From: Candidatus Auribacterota bacterium
Lineage (GTDB): Bacteria; Auribacterota; JAFGBW01; JAFGJP01
Reading direction: 5' to 3'
DNA length: 6,164 nt
Assembly (NCBI GenBank): GCA_016929035.1
Contig: JAFGJP010000266.1
Coordinates: 1-6,164 of the forward strand
Of this stretch, positions 6,103-6,164 are shown piece after piece. The first letter of the stretch is position 1. Each line of letters begins with the position of its first letter. A program made the translations under genes and the position numbers. The notes under the pieces were generated by a model. The model was not told where the DNA came from. It was given only the letters and a program-made list of their open reading frames with translations, and made no database searches.

Positions 6103-6164
6103 ATGAAGTTATTGTATATCAATGGGTTACGTCAAAAGGAATCAGTCGTGGCACTACGGTTAAT
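6103..6164 (+). CDS. Possible start of a downstream gene (partial)
   Basis: From ATG 6103 a frame stays open to the end of the window and reads MKLLYINGLRQKESVVALRL over 20 codons. A hydrophobic first strand after Met-Lys is typical of proteins beginning with a Rossmann-like fold, such as many glycosyltransferases, but this is far too little to name a family. There is no clear Shine-Dalgarno in the AT-rich sequence just upstream (ACACTTTAAAAA). It follows the repeat patchwork directly, and the frame could be chance. Confidence 0.35.
   Translation, partial: MKLLYINGLRQKESVVALRL

Noticed and set aside
5849..6106. 85-codon open frame in the post-glgP spacer
   Set aside because: It reads through several palindromes and repeat words, has no ribosome binding site, and its translation shows no domain-like pattern; chance is the better explanation.

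Overview
The window holds a bacterial segment of moderate GC content with every recognisable gene on the + strand. It has no rRNA, tRNA, CRISPR array or intact mobile element that I could see. The mix of genes and the repeat-laden spacer after the glycogen phosphorylase gene remind me of uncultivated candidate-phylum genomes (for example Omnitrophota or relatives). That placement is a weak inference, because no marker here fixes the taxonomy.

Layout. Positions 1-96 are the last 31 codons of an unidentified gene. Its TGA overlaps the ATG of prmA (93-980), which encodes the ribosomal protein L11 methyltransferase. The prmA TAA shares one base with the ATG of a 601-residue membrane-anchored SGNH hydrolase (980-2785). 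These three reading frames overlap end to start (ATGA, then TAATG) and look like one translationally coupled operon.

After a roughly 100-base gap comes a small secreted protein locus in two pieces. A signal-peptide ORF starts at GTG 2890 behind a perfect AGGAGG and stops at 3000. An ORF in the +1 frame (2981-3238) carries what looks like the mature part. The pair reads naturally as one gene of about 115 residues broken by a single extra base, although two overlapping coupled genes cannot be excluded. Only 36 bases later, behind its own ribosome binding site, starts glgP (3275-5761), a complete 828-residue glycogen/alpha-glucan phosphorylase. It may be co-transcribed with the small locus. No glgA, glgB or glgC is in view.

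Positions 5762-6102 carry no convincing gene. They hold a patchwork of short repeats: an AAGACCC-rich direct repeat starting on the last base of the glgP stop codon, an AAATGnCAAAT pair, a long bulged hairpin with a TCCCGC/GCGGGA core, and several smaller hairpins ending near 6082. This looks like a REP-like repeat cluster. A possible new reading frame (MKLLYING...) opens at 6103 and runs off the end.

No clear new defence or catalytic system is present. The points most worth a second look are the split secreted-protein locus, the C-terminal domain of the SGNH hydrolase, the hairpin cluster, and a Cys in the PLP-lysine motif of GlgP.
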